From positions 62,001 to 126,000 of the forward strand of contig NZ_NESN01000001.1 in NCBI RefSeq assembly GCF_003063455.1: DNA of 64,000 bases, in the 5' to 3' direction. Source of the DNA: Limnohabitans parvus II-B4 (lineage in GTDB: Bacteria > Pseudomonadota > Gammaproteobacteria > Burkholderiales > Burkholderiaceae_C). The position numbers and the translations under genes are program-made. The notes beneath the pieces are model-generated. The model had not been told where the DNA came from and did no database searches. It saw only the letters and a program-made list of their open reading frames with translations. Shown piece after piece: positions 52,619-61,199 of the stretch (the first letter of the stretch is position 1; the number at the start of each line of letters is the position of its first letter).

Positions 52619-52727
52619 GGCTTCAGATTGTAGGAGGTCGCTCTGCGCCTGAACGGCGCCCCATGGCCATGGCCAAAGTGGGGGCTCTTTGTCACCACTT
52701 CTACAATGCAGTGTCTGCAAACTTTTC

Positions 52728-52765
52728 CACCCCCCTCCATGTCGGCGGGGGGTGTTTTGCTTTTT
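52728..52765 (+). terminator. terminator-like hairpin in the mfd leader
   Basis: CACCCCCC and GGGGGGTG form an 8-bp G/C stem with an 11-base loop, followed by TTTTGCTTTTT, ending 27 bp before the mfd start codon. A TACAAT at 52702-52707 could be the -10 of the mfd promoter, which would put the hairpin inside the leader transcript. Attenuation is inferred. Confidence 0.5.
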
Positions 52766-52791
52766 CATCGCCATTGCCCAGCGCACACACC

Positions 52792-55700
52792 ATGCAACTG
52801 CCCAGCCTGATATCCGGCAAACGTTTCACCCTGCCCCGCCCCGCTGGATCGGCCGATGCCGTGCTGCTGGCCCAACTGGCCGAACGCGAGAAAAAAGCGG
52901 GCAAGCTCACCGCCATCGTCACCAGTGACGCGGCCGACGCCCAGCGCCTGATGGACGAACTGGTGTTTTTTGCGCCCGATCTGCGCTGCGTGATGTTCCC
53001 CGACTGGGAAACACTGCCGTATGACACCTTCTCGCCGCACCAGGATTTGATCTCTGAGCGCTTGGCCACCCTGTGGCGCATCAAGCAGCGCAACCACACC
53101 GAGAGCGCCGATGTGGTGCTGGTGCCCGCCACCACGGCGCTCTATCGGCTGGCCCCGCCGTCCTTTTTGGCGGGTTACACCTTCGAATTCAAGGTCAAGC
53201 AAAAGCTCGACGAAGCCCAGCTCAAGGCCCAGCTCACGCTGGCGGGCTACTCGCATGTGAGCCAGGTGGTCAGCCCCGGCGAATACGCGGTGCGCGGCGG
53301 CTTGATCGACCTCTTCCCCATGGGCTCGCTGGTACCTTACCGCGTGGACCTGTTCGACGACGAAATCGACTCCATCCGGACCTTTGACCCCGACAGCCAG
53401 CGCAGCCTCTACCCCGTGCCCGAGGTGCGGCTCCTGCCCGGGCGCGAGTTCCCGATGGACGAGGCGGCCCGTGCGCGCTTTCGCAGCCGCTGGCGCGAAC
53501 TGCTCGAAGGCGACCCGACCAAAAGCCGCATCTACAAAGACATGGGCAACGGCGTGGCCACGGCGGGCATCGAGTATTACTTGCCGCTGTTTTTTGAAGA
53601 GACCGCCACGGTCTTTGACTACCTGGGTGCAGGCCAGGCCGACGCGGCCACCGTGGTGCTGCACGGCGATCTAGAGCCCGCCTTTCAGCGCTTTTGGCAA
53701 GACACCCGCGACCGCTACCGCCTGGTGCAGGGCGACCCCGAGCGGCCCGTGCTGCCGCCCGATGCGCTGTTTTTGAGCGCCGAGCAGTTCTACACCCTGA
53801 CCAACGGCCATGCGCAACTGGCTTTGCGCGCAGGCACGCAAGACGTGGCCGACAACACCCTGGCCCAGCCCCTGCCCGAGCTGACCGTGGTGCGCGGCGC
53901 CGAAGACCCGCTGTCGCGCTTGCAAGCGCACATCCACAGCAGTGCCAGCCGCGTGCTGATCCTGGCCGAGAGCGATGGCCGACGTGAGAGCCTGCTCGAC
54001 TTCGTGCGCTCCAGTGGTCTCACGCCACCCGTCTTTGACAGCCTCGAAGAGTTTTTGGCCAGCGACGAAAAGGTCGGCATGGCCACTGCTGCACTGGTCA
54101 GCGGTTTCCACTGGTTCGAGCACAACATCGACCTGGTCACCGAAACCGAACTCTTTGCCGCAGGGGCGGTCACCCGCCGCCGCAAAAAGCAGGAACAGGT
54201 CAGCGATGTGGAAGCGCTGATCAAAGACCTGAGCGAGCTGAATGTGGGCGACCCGGTGGTGCACAGTGCCCACGGCATTGGCCGCTACCGGGGTCTGGTC
54301 AACATGGACATGGGCCAGAAAAACCCCGACGGCACGCCCGCCCTGCAAGAGTTTTTGCACCTGGAATACGCCGACAAAGCCACGCTCTATGTGCCTGTGA
54401 GCCAGCTGCAGCTGATTGGCCGCTACACGGGCGTGAGCGCTGACGAAGCGCCGCTGCACAAGCTGGGCTCAGGCCAATGGGAAAAGGCCAAACGCCGCGC
54501 CGCCGAGCAGGTGCGCGACGCCGCCGCCGAATTGCTCAACATCTACGCCCGTCGCGCCGCGCGCGAAGGCCACCCTTTCCGCTACAGCCCGCAAGACTAC
54601 GAAACCTTTGCCAACGACTTTGGTTTTGAAGAAACCGCCGACCAAAAGGCCGCCATCCACTGCGTCATTCAAGACATGATCAGCCCCCGCCCCATGGATC
54701 GCCTGGTCTGCGGCGATGTGGGTTTTGGCAAGACCGAGGTCGCGCTGCGGGCCGCTTTTGTGGCCGTGACCGGCGGCAAGCAAGTCGCCCTGCTGGCACC
54801 CACCACGCTGCTGGCCGAGCAGCATTACCAAACGCTCAAAGACCGCTTTGCCAAATGGCCTGTCAAGGTGGCCGAAGTCTCGCGCTTTCGTTCGGGCAAA
54901 GAAGTCACCGCCGCCCTCAAAGGCATTGCCGACGGCACGGTGGACATCGTGGTCGGCACGCACAAGCTGTTGAGCGAATCCACCAAGTTCCACGACCTGG
55001 GCCTGCTCATCATCGACGAGGAACACCGCTTTGGCGTGCGCCACAAAGAGGCCATGAAAGGCCTGCGGGCCGAAGTCGATGTGCTTACGCTCACGGCCAC
55101 GCCCATCCCCCGCACCATGGGCATGGCTTTGGAGGGTCTGCGCGATTTGAGCGTGATTGCCACCGCGCCGCAACGCCGCTTGGCCATCAAAACCTTTGTG
55201 CGCAACGAAGGCACGGGCGTGATCCGCGAGGCGGTGCTGCGCGAACTCAAGCGCGGCGGCCAATGCTACTTTTTGCACAACGAAGTCGAGACCATCGAGA
55301 ACCGCAAGCAAAAGCTCGAAGAAATCCTGCCCGAAGCCCGCATCGCCGTGGCCCATGGTCAGATGCCCGAGCGCGAGCTGGAGCGGGTCATGCGCGACTT
55401 TGTGGCCCAGCGCTACAACATCTTGCTGTGCTCGACCATCATTGAGACCGGCATCGACGTGCCCACGGCCAACACCATCGTGATCTCTCGCGCCGACAAG
55501 TTCGGCCTGGCCCAGCTGCACCAGCTGCGCGGGCGTGTGGGCCGCTCGCACCACCAAGCCTATGCCTATTTGATGGTGCCCGAGATCGAAGGCCTGACCA
55601 AACAAGCCGCCCAGCGGCTCGACGCGATCCAGCAGATGGAAGAACTGGGCAGCGGCTTTTATTTGGCCATGCACGACCTGGAGATCCGTGGCGCGGGTGA

Positions 55701-56286
55701 AGTGTTGGGCGAAAACCAGAGCGGCAACATGCTCGAAGTGGGCTTTCAGCTCTACAACGAAATGCTGTCCGAAGCGGTGCGCAGCCTCAAAGCAGGCAAA
55801 GAGCCGGACTTGCTCAACCCGCTCACGGCCACCACCGACATCAACCTGCACGCCCCCGCCCTGCTGCCCAACGACTATTGCGGCGACGTGCACCTGCGCC
55901 TGTCGTTCTACAAAAAACTGGCCACCGCCAAAACCAGCGATCAGATCGACGCCCTGCTCGAAGAACTGGTGGACCGCTTTGGCAAACTGCCCCCGCAAGC
56001 GCAAACCCTGGTCGACGTGCACCGCCTGCGTGTGCTGACGCAGCCCTATGGCGTGATCAAGGTCGATGCCGCCCCGGGCGTCATCCAGATCACCTTCAAG
56101 CCCAACCCGCCCGTGGACCCCATGGCCATCATCGGTCTGATCCAAAAGAACAAACACATCAAGCTGGCGGGCAATGACAAAATCCGCATCGAGCGCGAAC
56201 TGCCCGACCCCAAGGCAAGGGCGCAGATGGTGCGGGATGTGTTGCGTTCATTGGGCCAACCCAAGACTGAAACCACCGTGGCCTGA
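52792..56286 (+). CDS. mfd: Mfd, transcription-repair coupling factor
   Basis: An 1164-residue ATP-driven translocase that removes stalled RNA polymerase and recruits UvrA. The N-terminal UvrB-like domains come first, then the polymerase-interacting domain (about 480-560, GDPVVHSAHGIGRYRGLVNM). The motor has the P-loop GDVGFGKTEVALRAAF, DEEHRFGVRHKE and TATPIPRTM, followed by the TRG motif region around LHQLRGRVGRSHHQAYAYL and the C-terminal domain. The length equals that of E. coli Mfd (1148) within 2 percent. The ATG at 52792 is used; the longer open frame crosses the hairpin. Confidence 0.95.
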   Translation: MQLPSLISGKRFTLPRPAGSADAVLLAQLAEREKKAGKLTAIVTSDAADAQRLMDELVFFAPDLRCVMFPDWETLPYDTFSPHQDLISERLATLWRIKQRNHTESADVVLVPATTALYRLAPPSFLAGYTFEFKVKQKLDEAQLKAQLTLAGYSHVSQVVSPGEYAVRGGLIDLFPMGSLVPYRVDLFDDEIDSIRTFDPDSQRSLYPVPEVRLLPGREFPMDEAARARFRSRWRELLEGDPTKSRIYKDMGNGVATAGIEYYLPLFFEETATVFDYLGAGQADAATVVLHGDLEPAFQRFWQDTRDRYRLVQGDPERPVLPPDALFLSAEQFYTLTNGHAQLALRAGTQDVADNTLAQPLPELTVVRGAEDPLSRLQAHIHSSASRVLILAESDGRRESLLDFVRSSGLTPPVFDSLEEFLASDEKVGMATAALVSGFHWFEHNIDLVTETELFAAGAVTRRRKKQEQVSDVEALIKDLSELNVGDPVVHSAHGIGRYRGLVNMDMGQKNPDGTPALQEFLHLEYADKATLYVPVSQLQLIGRYTGVSADEAPLHKLGSGQWEKAKRRAAEQVRDAAAELLNIYARRAAREGHPFRYSPQDYETFANDFGFEETADQKAAIHCVIQDMISPRPMDRLVCGDVGFGKTEVALRAAFVAVTGGKQVALLAPTTLLAEQHYQTLKDRFAKWPVKVAEVSRFRSGKEVTAALKGIADGTVDIVVGTHKLLSESTKFHDLGLLIIDEEHRFGVRHKEAMKGLRAEVDVLTLTATPIPRTMGMALEGLRDLSVIATAPQRRLAIKTFVRNEGTGVIREAVLRELKRGGQCYFLHNEVETIENRKQKLEEILPEARIAVAHGQMPERELERVMRDFVAQRYNILLCSTIIETGIDVPTANTIVISRADKFGLAQLHQLRGRVGRSHHQAYAYLMVPEIEGLTKQAAQRLDAIQQMEELGSGFYLAMHDLEIRGAGEVLGENQSGNMLEVGFQLYNEMLSEAVRSLKAGKEPDLLNPLTATTDINLHAPALLPNDYCGDVHLRLSFYKKLATAKTSDQIDALLEELVDRFGKLPPQAQTLVDVHRLRVLTQPYGVIKVDAAPGVIQITFKPNPPVDPMAIIGLIQKNKHIKLAGNDKIRIERELPDPKARAQMVRDVLRSLGQPKTETTVA

Positions 56287-56318
56287 TTCCCTTCAACGAT
56301 CTTCGATAATCCCGACCC

Positions 56319-57035
56319 ATGACCACCGTTACCGAATTCGCCCCCGGCCTCGCCATTCAGGGCTTCACCGCCCCGCTGTCTTTGTCCCAGTTCAAGCTGA
56401 TCGCGTTTGACATGGACTCCACGCTCATCAGCATCGAGTGCATTGACGAGATCGCCGATGCCGTGGGCCGCAAGGCCGAGGTGGCGGCCATCACCGAGGC
56501 CGCCATGCGCGGCGAGATCACCGACTTCAAAGAAAGCCTGCGCCGCCGTCTGGCGCTGCTCAAGGGCGTGACGCTGGCCGACATGGAACGCGTTTACACC
56601 GAGCGCCTGAAGATCAACCCCGGCGCAGCCGAGCTGATCGCCGCTTGCCAGAAGGCGGGCATGAAGGTGCTGCTGGTCTCAGGTGGCTTCACCTTCTTTG
56701 CCGATCGCGTGAAAGCACGGCTGAACATCGACTTCGCCCGTTCTAACCAACTGGAGATCTTGGGTGGCGAACTCACGGGTGGCCTGGTCATGCAAAGCTG
56801 GGGCGATATTTGCGACGGCGCCGAGAAGCGTCGAACCTTGCTGGAAGTGGCTTCGCTGCTGGGCATCGAACCGCATGAATGCATTGCCATGGGTGATGGC
56901 GCCAACGACCTGCCGATGATGGGTGCCGCTGGCCTGTCCGTCGCGTATCACGCCAAACCCAAGGTGCGTGAGCAGGCGATGGTGGCGATCAGTGAAGGCG
57001 GGCTGGACCGGCTGTTGGAAGTCGTCAAGCCCTGA
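56319..57035 (+). CDS. serB: phosphoserine phosphatase
   Basis: A 238-residue HAD-family phosphatase for the last step of serine synthesis. Motif I is AFDMDSTLISIECIDEIA with two catalytic aspartates, motif II is LLVSGGFTFFADRV, and motif III is IAMGDGANDLPMMGAAGLSV with the lysine in HAKPKVREQA. It lacks an ACT-like regulatory N-terminus. It starts 32 bp after mfd. Confidence 0.93.
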   Translation: MTTVTEFAPGLAIQGFTAPLSLSQFKLIAFDMDSTLISIECIDEIADAVGRKAEVAAITEAAMRGEITDFKESLRRRLALLKGVTLADMERVYTERLKINPGAAELIAACQKAGMKVLLVSGGFTFFADRVKARLNIDFARSNQLEILGGELTGGLVMQSWGDICDGAEKRRTLLEVASLLGIEPHECIAMGDGANDLPMMGAAGLSVAYHAKPKVREQAMVAISEGGLDRLLEVVKP

Positions 57036-57055
57036 AAAAGCGCCCAAATGCCGAA

Positions 57056-57265
57056 TCAGCGGCGCAAAGGCTTGAGCAAATCGCTCAAACCGTTGTGGTC
57101 GATTTCTTGCATGAGTTGAAGCAGTTGCCCGATTTCGCCCTTGGGGAAACCCTCACGCGCAAACCAATTGAGGTAGTTGCCGGGCAAGTCGGCAATCAGT
57201 GTGCCCTTGTGCTTGCCAAAGGGCATGGGCATGGTGACCAGCTTCGTCAGGTCTTCGGGCTTCAT
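57056..57265 (-). CDS. DUF3820-family small protein
   Basis: A 69-residue protein starting MKPEDLTKLVTMPMPFGKHK, with GTLIADLPGNYLNWFAREGF in the middle. These are the hallmarks of DUF3820. Its function is unknown, although the family is annotated in places as a virulence-related quorum target. It follows the upstream hydrolase by 10 bp and is likely co-transcribed with it. Confidence 0.85.
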   Translation of the reverse strand: MKPEDLTKLVTMPMPFGKHKGTLIADLPGNYLNWFAREGFPKGEIGQLLQLMQEIDHNGLSDLLKPLRR

Positions 57266-57275
57266 GGCCTCGCCC

Positions 57276-58115
57276 TCACACCCCGCCCCAGAGCCATTCA
57301 CGCACGCGTGCATGAAACGCCTCGGGCCGCGAGATCATGACCCAATGCCCGCAAGGCAAGCCTTGCACCGCACTGCCGTGCGTGGTGGCGACTTTTTCCA
57401 GCCATTTGGCCGAATGGAACATGAAGGGTTTGCGCTCGCCATAAACAAACAAGAGCGGCATGGGCAGCTGGATTTGCGCCGCGCCTTTGAAGCCGCCCGC
57501 CGTGCCGAACCACTGCATGGCGTAGGGGTAGTTCATCTTGTGGGTGATGGTGGCCGGGTCTGTGGGGCAGCGCAGCCAACGCGCCATGGCGCGGGTCATG
57601 CGGGTGCCCAGACTGCCGCCGATTTTCCAGGCCAAGGCCAGCCAGACCTGATAGCCCATCACCGACAGTTTTTCCTTGGTACCCCAGCTGCGCAACAAGG
57701 CCCCCGAGTTGTGGTCGCCCACATCCACCGCCACCACGCGGGCCACCCGCTCGGCGTGGCGCATGGTGAATTGATAGCCAAAAATACAGCCCCAGTCGTG
57801 CAGCATCAGGGTCACGGGTTTGTCCGGGCTGATGCGGTCCACGATCTGGCGCAGGAGCTGGCACATGTCGTCCAGGCTGGTGGCCGAGGGGCCTGACTCA
57901 AAGCCCGGCAGCGTCAATCGCGCACAGATGGCGCGGTCCTGCAGGGCGGCCACGGTGCCGTCCCACAGCGCGCGGGTATCCGGCCAGCCGTGCAGCATGA
58001 GGATGACCTCGTCACCCTGCCCTTGCAGCCAGACTTCAGTGCCGTTGACATCGATGCACAGCTCGGTGATGGTTCTGACGGGTTCGATGTCGCTGGAGGA
58101 CCGTTCTTGAGACAT
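57276..58115 (-). CDS. alpha/beta hydrolase with Asp nucleophile, epoxide hydrolase-like
   Basis: A 279-residue hydrolase. The HGWPDTRALWDG loop forms the oxyanion hole. The nucleophile elbow reads MLHDWGCIFGYQF, with aspartate in place of serine, as in epoxide hydrolases and haloalkane dehalogenases. The catalytic histidine is probably in LPCGHWVMISRPEAF. The start at 58115 (MSQERSS) is used. The substrate is unknown. Two facing palindromic repeats lie just upstream. Confidence 0.8.
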   Translation of the reverse strand: MSQERSSSDIEPVRTITELCIDVNGTEVWLQGQGDEVILMLHGWPDTRALWDGTVAALQDRAICARLTLPGFESGPSATSLDDMCQLLRQIVDRISPDKPVTLMLHDWGCIFGYQFTMRHAERVARVVAVDVGDHNSGALLRSWGTKEKLSVMGYQVWLALAWKIGGSLGTRMTRAMARWLRCPTDPATITHKMNYPYAMQWFGTAGGFKGAAQIQLPMPLLFVYGERKPFMFHSAKWLEKVATTHGSAVQGLPCGHWVMISRPEAFHARVREWLWGGV

Positions 58116-58121
58116 GTTGAT

Positions 58122-58150
58122 GTCGTCCCGCACTCGATGCGGGATCCATG
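58122..58150 (+). repeat. dispersed palindromic repeat, copy 2
   Basis: GTCGTCCCGCA...TGCGGGATCCATG, hairpin arms CCCGCA/TGCGGG. It faces copy 3 across 11 bp. Confidence 0.75.
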
Positions 58151-58161
58151 GTGATGAAGAA

Positions 58162-58189
58162 ATGGACCCCGGATCAAGTCCGGGGTGAC
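58162..58189 (-). repeat. dispersed palindromic repeat, copy 3
   Basis: ATGGACCCCGGA...TCCGGGGTGAC, the same family in reverse orientation, arms CCCCGGA/TCCGGGG. With copy 2 it makes a head-to-head pair that can fold into a larger hairpin. Confidence 0.75.
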
Positions 58190-58220
58190 AGACTCAGGAG
58201 TTTCAGGGTGACGAAGAGAG

Positions 58221-59417
58221 TCAAAGCGCCTTGGCCAGGCGAGAGACGCCTTCGAGGATCTTGTCTTCGCCCACAGTGGCAAAGCTCAGGCGGAAGGTGG
58301 CGTGGTCGGGGTTGGCGCAGAAAAACGGCGTGCCCGGCACAAAGGCCACGCCGTTGTCGATGGCGCGTTTGGCGAACACGTTGCCGTCATTCACCTTGCC
58401 GCCCGCACCCGTGAGGCGCGCCCAGACGAACAGGCCGCCTTGGGGCTGCACAAATTCGACCGCATCACCCAGCTCACGGCGCAGCGCGTCGCCCATGGTT
58501 TGGGCGCGTTTGGCGTACACGGCGCGCACTTTGTCCAAGGTGGCAGGCATGCGGCCCGCCAACAGGTATTGCGCGGCCGTCGCTTGGGCAAAGGTGCTGG
58601 TGTGCGCGTCGCTGAACTGCTTGCACATGGTGGCGCGGGCCAGCAATTCGGCGGGGGCGATCATCCAGCCCACACGCAGGCCTGGCGACAGCACTTTAGA
58701 GAGCGACCCGCAGTGCACCAGCAACTCGCGGCTGCCGGGCACGGATGCACTCATGGCCAGCAAGCTGGGTGGGGGTGCCTCGCCAAAGTACAGATCGCCA
58801 TAAGGGTCGTCTTCCAAAATCAGGGTCTGGTGCTTGACCGCCATCTCCAGCACCTTTTTACGGCGCTCGGCGCTCAGCAAGGCACCGCTCGGGTTGCCAA
58901 AGGTGGGGATCAGATACACAAACTTCGGCTTGTGCTCGGCGATCAGTTTTTCCAGCTCGTCGGTTTTGACGCCATGGCCGTCCACCGGGGCGCTGATCAG
59001 CTCGGCCCCGTAGAGGCGGAAGCACTGGATGGTGGCTAAAAAGGTCGGGCCTTCCACGATCACCTTGTCGCCAGGGCTGATCATGGTTTTGCCGATCAAG
59101 TCCAGCGCCTGCTGGCTGCCGGTGGTGACGATCAGCTGGTCTGCAGACACCTCTTTGGCACCCTTTTGGGCCATGAAGTGGGCCAGTTGCTCGCGCAGCG
59201 GGCCAAAGCCTTCGGTGGCGCCGTATTGCAGGGCGGCGCCGGGGTCTTGGCTCAAGGCGGCGTTGCTGGCTTCGCGGATACCGTCCACGTCAAACATGGC
59301 GCTGTCTGGAAAGCCCCCCGCGAAACTGATGATCCCGGGCTTGCCCAAAAGCTTGAAAAGCTCGCGGATGGCGGAGGTTTCGACGTTGTTCAGGCGGTCG
59401 GCAAATTGCAAAGGCAT
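58221..59417 (-). CDS. PLP-dependent aminotransferase, class I/II (2-aminoadipate/LysN-like)
   Basis: A 398-residue fold-type I transaminase. PLP-site residues lie in VTTGSQQALDLIGK, YLIPTFGNPSGALLS and LILEDDPYGDLYFGE. The Schiff-base lysine is in CGSLSKVLSPGLRVGW, and the carboxylate-binding arginine in HATFRLSFATV. The N-terminal FAGGFPDSAMFD and the absence of a GntR domain fit LysN/valine-pyruvate type enzymes. The exact amino donor is unknown. It is divergent from nth. Confidence 0.88.
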   Translation of the reverse strand: MPLQFADRLNNVETSAIRELFKLLGKPGIISFAGGFPDSAMFDVDGIREASNAALSQDPGAALQYGATEGFGPLREQLAHFMAQKGAKEVSADQLIVTTGSQQALDLIGKTMISPGDKVIVEGPTFLATIQCFRLYGAELISAPVDGHGVKTDELEKLIAEHKPKFVYLIPTFGNPSGALLSAERRKKVLEMAVKHQTLILEDDPYGDLYFGEAPPPSLLAMSASVPGSRELLVHCGSLSKVLSPGLRVGWMIAPAELLARATMCKQFSDAHTSTFAQATAAQYLLAGRMPATLDKVRAVYAKRAQTMGDALRRELGDAVEFVQPQGGLFVWARLTGAGGKVNDGNVFAKRAIDNGVAFVPGTPFFCANPDHATFRLSFATVGEDKILEGVSRLAKAL

Positions 59418-59483
59418 GGTGTATCTTCCCGGTTTGTCTTGGCCGTCATTTTGCCAACATCTGCACACCTACTTTTGACCCCC

Positions 59484-60155
59484 ATGAAACCCGCACAGAT
59501 CGAATCTTTTTTTGCCACCTTGCAAGCCGCCAACCCCATGCCCGTGACGGAGCTGGAGTACACCAGCGTCTTTGAGCTGTTGGCCGCCGTGCTGCTGTCG
59601 GCCCAGGCCACCGATGTGGGCGTCAACAAGGCCACGCGCAAACTCTTCCCGGTGGCAGGCACGCCGCAAAAGATTTTGGACCTGGGGCTGGAAGGTCTGG
59701 AGAGTTACATCAAGACGATTGGCCTGTACCACAGCAAGGCCAAGCACCTGATGGAAACCTGCCGCATTTTGGTCGAGCAGCACGGCGGTCAAGTCCCACG
59801 CACGCGCGAAGCCTTGGAAGCCCTGCCCGGTGTAGGCCGAAAAACCGCCAATGTGGTGTTGAATTCGGCCTTTGGCGAGGCCACCATGGCGGTGGACACA
59901 CACATCTTCCGCCTGGGCAATCGCACGGGTTTGGCCCCCGGCAAAACGCCTTTGGAAGTGGAACAAAAGCTGCTCAAACGCATTCCCGCCAAGTATTTGG
60001 TGGACGCCCACCATTGGCTGATCCTGCATGGGCGCTATGTGTGCCAAGCGCGCAAACCGCTGTGCGGGCAGTGCGCTGTGGCGGCTTTTTGCGACTTCAA
60101 GCCCAAGACGCCTTGGATTGCAGGGTTCATGGATACCCGGTCAAGCCGGGTATGA
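59484..60155 (+). CDS. nth: endonuclease III
   Basis: A 223-residue DNA glycosylase/AP lyase removing oxidised pyrimidines. The helix-hairpin-helix is LPGVGRKTANVVLNSAFG with catalytic lysine, and the catalytic aspartate is in VDTHIFRLGNRTG. The 4Fe-4S cluster motif C-x6-C-x2-C-x5-C is CQARKPLCGQCAVAAFC. The last 9-10 residues (GFMDTRSSRV) are encoded by a palindromic repeat that has landed at the 3' end and supplies the stop codon. The ATG at 59484 is used. Confidence 0.95.
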   Translation: MKPAQIESFFATLQAANPMPVTELEYTSVFELLAAVLLSAQATDVGVNKATRKLFPVAGTPQKILDLGLEGLESYIKTIGLYHSKAKHLMETCRILVEQHGGQVPRTREALEALPGVGRKTANVVLNSAFGEATMAVDTHIFRLGNRTGLAPGKTPLEVEQKLLKRIPAKYLVDAHHWLILHGRYVCQARKPLCGQCAVAAFCDFKPKTPWIAGFMDTRSSRV

Positions 60156-60156
60156 C
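60128..60156 (-). repeat. dispersed palindromic repeat, copy 4, overlapping the end of nth
   Basis: CATGGATACCCGG...CCGGGTATGAC, arms ATACCCGG/CCGGGTAT, in reverse orientation. It encodes the final residues of Nth. Confidence 0.75.
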
Positions 60157-60183
60157 ATGAAAAGCACCCCGAGACCTTATTTC

Positions 60184-60277
60184 GTCACACCCGATCACCC
60201 GTTTTGTCCCCCCCGCTCCCTCTTGTTTCGTCACCCACCTCCCTTTTGTTTTGTCCCCCCCCGCTCCCTCTTGTTTT
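60184..60277. repeat. pyrimidine-rich minisatellite
   Basis: Four imperfect units of 22-25 bp start at GTC at 60184, 60206, 60230 and 60253, with forms such as GTCCCCCCCGCTCCCTC and GTCACCCACCTCCCTT separated by TTGTTTY. They lie between palindromic repeat copies 4 and 5 and look like degenerate half-copies of it. No gene is present in 60157-60413. Confidence 0.7.
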
Positions 60278-60306
60278 GTCACCCCCGGCTCGATCGGGGG
60301 TCCATG
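60278..60306 (+). repeat. dispersed palindromic repeat, copy 5
   Basis: GTCACCCCCGG...CGGGGGTCCATG, arms CCCCCG/CGGGGG around GCTCGAT, forward orientation. It closes the minisatellite. Confidence 0.75.
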
Positions 60307-60413
60307 CCTTCGACGGGTAAAATCACAATTTTGTGAATCGCCAGTGCCAGCCTTGGCATCCGTCACGCCCTGAGCCCAGCAGCTCTGATTTTTGTAGCCA
60401 AACACACCCGTCC

Positions 60414-61199
60414 ATGACGCGCCCCTCGCCGCGTACCCACCTCAACAGCTCCAGACTCACGCGTTTTCTGACTGAAAACGCCATGATCGATGCCGCCCCT
60501 GTCGCGGACGATGTGGGACAGAAGTTGGGCGATTGGTTGAACTTTCGCCAGGCCATTGCCTTGCACGGCGTGCTCAACCCTGAGCAGCCGTCTGCCGCGC
60601 CACAGCCTGCGCACCTGCGTCGAGCGGGGACGATGACAGCCGAAGCACTGACCCGGTATGCGGACAAAGTGCGGGCCCAACTTGAGCAATCCATCGCGCA
60701 AGGTGCGCCCCCTGGCTCAGGTCTGGCTCGCATCGACATGCCCCCTGCTGAAATTGACGAGCCTATTGAGCCCAAAACAGCTTTTGAGCCCTACCGCCGG
60801 TTTTATGCCGCCCACCAGCGACAAATGGAAACGTCCATTCAAACTTTGCGTTCGCAAGTGCGGGGGCAATTGAGTCAAAGTTCGCCTCACCTGCAGCAGC
60901 TGGCCGCACTGGATGCCGCCTTTGAAAATATCCTGAGCGAGCGCGAGGCGGTGTTGCTGGGCAAAGTCTCCAAGCTGCACGAAAAGCGCTTTGCACAAGC
61001 CCTCAAACAACACCTCAAGAAACAAGCCGAAGCCGCTGATGCAGGTGCCGAAGCCACGACCGCCCCTGCGATGGGTGTCTGGCTGTTACCAATGCGCCAA
61101 GCCATGCGCACCGCATTGCTGGCAGAGTTGGACACACGACTGCAACCTGTTCTGGGCCTTCTCGAAGCCTTCCACACCTACACACCACAAGAACAATGA
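60414..61199 (+). CDS. DUF3348-family protein, first gene of the motor-like cluster
   Basis: A 261-residue cytoplasmic protein resembling DUF3348: SSRLTRFLTENAMID, KLGDWLNFRQAIALHGVLN, then helical segments (about 150-215, YRRFYAAHQRQMETSIQTLR; LSEREAVLLGKVSKLHEKRF). No membrane helix is present. The start at 60414 is used. Its stop overlaps the ATG of the DUF802 gene (61196), so production is coupled to the membrane protein. From memory this family recurs next to DUF802 and OmpA-type genes in Burkholderiales. The function is unknown; a cytoplasmic regulator or rotor-side partner is conceivable. Confidence 0.75.
   Translation: MTRPSPRTHLNSSRLTRFLTENAMIDAAPVADDVGQKLGDWLNFRQAIALHGVLNPEQPSAAPQPAHLRRAGTMTAEALTRYADKVRAQLEQSIAQGAPPGSGLARIDMPPAEIDEPIEPKTAFEPYRRFYAAHQRQMETSIQTLRSQVRGQLSQSSPHLQQLAALDAAFENILSEREAVLLGKVSKLHEKRFAQALKQHLKKQAEAADAGAEATTAPAMGVWLLPMRQAMRTALLAELDTRLQPVLGLLEAFHTYTPQEQ

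Noticed and set aside
54469..56157. A 562-codon minus-strand frame opposite mfd
   Set aside because: The plus strand encodes all Mfd motor motifs in order. The antisense product is low-complexity in His, Gly and Gln.
60160..60306. Possible CRISPR array
   Set aside because: The units are short, degenerate, C/T-rich and contiguous without unique spacers. They are a minisatellite next to palindromic repeats, and no cas gene is present.
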